Source of the DNA: Limnochordia bacterium
GTDB lineage: Bacteria; Bacillota; Limnochordia; Darwinibacteriales; DTU012
Reading direction: 5' to 3'
Length of the DNA stretch: 15,097 nt
NCBI GenBank assembly: GCA_007116995.1
Contig: SKHL01000192.1
Span: 1 to 15,097, forward strand
Made by a program: the position numbers and the translations under genes. Every line of letters starts with the position of its first letter. Position 1 is the first letter of the stretch. The notes beneath the pieces are model-generated. The model worked only from the letters and a program-made list of their open reading frames with translations, did no database searches and had not been told where the DNA came from. Shown piece by piece: positions 13,826 to 15,097 of the stretch.

Positions 13826-14461
13826 CTACTTCTTCACTGTGTTACGTACCATAACCATGCTACCTTTAACACCAGGCACTGCACCCTTGATCAGCAACAG
13901 GTTACGTTCTAAATCGACCTTGACAACTTCTAATCCTTGTGTAGTGCGCCGATCTCCACCCATTCTACCTGCTAACTTCCGGCCTTTAAAGACTCGAGCC
14001 GCATCTACACCACCTAGCGAACCAGGACCTCGATGATATTTAGAACCATGTGACATTGGTCCACGGTGAAAACCATGGCGTTTGATAGGTCCTTGATATC
14101 CCTTCCCCTTACTTACCCCTGTCACATCCACTTTATCGCCTTCAGCAAAAACATCAGCTTTGACTTGATCTCCTACATTCAGTCCAGCAAAATCCTCACT
14201 GTCATTTACTCTGATCTCTCGTAGAACACGAAGAGGTTGCACATTTGCTTTTGCGAAATGCCCCTTAAGCGGTTTGTTAAACAAGCGTTCCCGCTTTTCA
14301 CCAAACCCTAGCTGAACTGCACCATAACCATCACTATCGACAGTCTTTCTTTGTACAACGGTACATGGGCCAGCTTCAATAACAGTAACAGGAATTAGTG
14401 AGCCTTGTTCATTAAAAATTTGAGTCATCCCCAATTTCTTTCCTAAAATACCTTTGGCCAT
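13826..14461 (-). CDS. rplC: Large subunit ribosomal protein L3
   Basis: L3 is a first-wave 50S assembly protein whose loop reaches the peptidyl transferase centre. The 211-aa protein begins MAKGILGKKLGMTQIFNEQG and has KGKGYQGPIKRHGFHRGPMS (about residues 118-137), the HRGPGSLGGVDAARVFKGRK loop and LVMVRNTV-like C-terminal strands (SMVMVRNTVKK). The ATG at 14459-14461 has an AGGGGGTG SD (complement of 14468-14475). It follows rpsJ by 32 nt. Confidence 0.97.
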   Translation of the reverse strand: MAKGILGKKLGMTQIFNEQGSLIPVTVIEAGPCTVVQRKTVDSDGYGAVQLGFGEKRERLFNKPLKGHFAKANVQPLRVLREIRVNDSEDFAGLNVGDQVKADVFAEGDKVDVTGVSKGKGYQGPIKRHGFHRGPMSHGSKYHRGPGSLGGVDAARVFKGRKLAGRMGGDRRTTQGLEVVKVDLERNLLLIKGAVPGVKGSMVMVRNTVKK

Positions 14462-14493
14462 TCATTGCACCCCCTAAAATCACCTTGTTAAGC

Positions 14494-14808
14494 TTAATCT
14501 TGCAACTTTATCTCAATATCGACTCCCGTAGGTAAATCCAACCGCATTAATGCGTCAACCGTTTTAGGATTTGGCTCTAAGATATCGATTAGACGTTTAT
14601 GTGTCCGCATTTCAAACTGCTCACGTGAATCCTTGTGAACATGGACAGAACGCAAAACGGTAAAAACATTCTTGTCTGTTGGTAAGGGGATGGGCCCAGA
14701 AACCGTTGCCCCGGTCCGTCTTGCTGTATCTACGATCTTCTCAGCTGAATTATCAAGGATTTTATGATCAAATGCCTTTAAGCGAATACGTACTTTTTGT
14801 TTTGCCAC
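14494..14808 (-). CDS. rpsJ: Small subunit ribosomal protein S10 / NusE
   Basis: S10 is a 30S head protein that also acts as NusE, linking ribosome and RNA polymerase through NusB and NusG. The 104-aa protein reads MAKQKVRIRLKAFDHKILDN, has SGPIPLPTDKNVFTVLRSVH (about residues 37-56), EQFEMRTHKRLIDI and ends in DLPTGVDIEIKLQD. The start is GTG at 14806-14808 with AAGGGAGGA (complement of 14815-14823) about 6 nt upstream. The frame remains open 40 codons further through the leader, but those residues are unrelated to S10. It is the first gene of the S10 block. Confidence 0.96.
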   Translation of the reverse strand: MAKQKVRIRLKAFDHKILDNSAEKIVDTARRTGATVSGPIPLPTDKNVFTVLRSVHVHKDSREQFEMRTHKRLIDILEPNPKTVDALMRLDLPTGVDIEIKLQD

Positions 14809-14976
14809 GTAAGTTCCTCCCTTTCGCCCGATTATCGGACATACTCTGTAGAAATTCCCCAGATTCTGGCAACCTTCTACATCATCGCCCATTCTTAACA
14901 GGGAAAAGGGACCCGCCAAACGGGTCACCTTTTCAATTATACTTAGCCAATTAAGCGCAAACTCACTTATCTGTCC
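14809..14976 (-). promoter_or_regulatory. tuf-rpsJ spacer and S10 leader with hairpins
   Basis: These 168 nt hold, in transcription order: a TATAAT (14936-14941) without a good -35; a terminator-like hairpin (14904-14933); a nested hairpin with outer stem GTAGAA/TTCTAC (14848-14853 with 14875-14880) and inner stem CCAG/CTGG (14859-14869); a small hairpin GTCCGA/TCGGGC with loop TAA (14826-14840); and the rpsJ SD at 14815-14823. The last hairpin ends 3 nt before the SD, so it could affect access to it. I see no clear S10 promoter; read-through from tuf is possible. Confidence 0.5.
14904..14933 (-). terminator. Terminator-like hairpin after tuf
   Basis: On the minus strand GACCCG-TTTGG-CGGGTC forms a 6-bp GC-rich stem with a 5-nt loop. 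It extends, past one T-C mismatch, through GG/CT and AAA/TTT flanks. The U-tract is only four T followed by CCC, so termination is probably partial. It begins 44 nt after the tuf stop and fits an end of the str-type transcript with some read-through into rpsJ. An attenuator role is an alternative. Confidence 0.55.
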
Positions 14977-15097
14977 TTACGCGAGAATCTTTGTAACTAC
15001 ACCGGCCCCTACTGTTCTTCCGCCTTCACGAATAGCAAAGCGTAGACCTTCTTCCATCGCGATAGGTGTAATCAACTCACCATAAATCTTCACGTTA
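14977..15097 (-). CDS. tuf: Elongation factor Tu, C-terminal end (cut by window edge)
   Basis: EF-Tu brings aminoacyl-tRNA to the ribosome as a GTP complex. Only the last 39 codons and the TAA are visible. They encode the end of domain 3: NVKIYGELITPIAMEEGLRF, then AIREGGRTVGAGVVTKILA, which is the family C-terminus. The GTPase domain lies outside the window. Its position upstream of rpsJ suggests that rpsL, rpsG and fusA lie further right, as in the usual str operon. Confidence 0.97.
   Translation of the reverse strand, partial: NVKIYGELITPIAMEEGLRFAIREGGRTVGAGVVTKILA

Noticed and set aside
14936..14941. Perfect TATAAT as the S10 promoter -10
   Set aside because: No acceptable -35 lies 15-19 nt upstream, there is no extended -10 TG, and transcription would begin right at the terminator-like hairpin.

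Overview
This window is one continuous ribosomal protein supercluster (S10-spc-alpha) from a Gram-positive bacterium, with every gene on the minus strand. Transcription runs from high to low coordinates. I count 32 protein genes: the 3' end of tuf at the right edge, 30 complete genes, and the 5' part of rpoA at the left edge. I see no mobile element, CRISPR array, rRNA or complete tRNA gene, and no clear horizontal insertion.

The organism looks like a member of the Bacillota, probably Clostridia-like (Desulfotomaculum/Peptococcaceae-type). Four things point there: (1) the gene order secY-adk-map-KOW protein-infA-rpmJ-rpsM-rpsK; (2) rpsD lying inside the alpha operon just before rpoA, where Bacillus keeps it elsewhere; (3) the short zinc-type S14 of 61 aa and an Adk whose LID has the four-cysteine zinc pattern; (4) strong Shine-Dalgarno (SD) sequences with many GTG starts. 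Species cannot be named from this sequence alone.

Layout from right to left, which is 5' to 3' for transcription. 14977-15097 is the end of tuf. 14809-14976 is the tuf-rpsJ spacer, with a terminator-like hairpin and two leader hairpins. 10081-14808 is the S10 block: rpsJ, rplC, rplD, rplW, rplB, rpsS, rplV, rpsC, rplP, rpmC, followed by rpsQ at 9753-10016. 4410-9714 is the spc block: rplN, rplX, rplE, rpsN, rpsH, rplF, rplR, rpsE, rpmD, rplO, secY. 4291-4409 is a spacer with a good sigma-A-type promoter. 2258-4290 holds adk, map, a small KOW protein and infA. 1-2232 is the alpha block: rpmJ, rpsM, rpsK, rpsD, rpoA.

The genes supply ribosomal proteins of both subunits, the translocon channel (SecY), N-terminal methionine removal (Map), initiation (IF-1), adenylate balance (Adk), elongation (EF-Tu) and the RNA polymerase alpha subunit. 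Spacing is tight, with several overlaps that suggest translational coupling: rplD/rplW, rplP/rpmC, adk/map and KOW/infA.

This is core housekeeping DNA and I find no novel system in it. The points worth a second look are modest: a recurrent SD variant with a run of five or more G (13 of 31 starts), frequent non-ATG starts, an Adk with unusual residues at normally conserved positions, an Arg-to-Met change in the L22 tunnel loop, and structured spacers before rpsJ, rpsQ, adk and rpoA, the last containing a tRNA T-arm look-alike.
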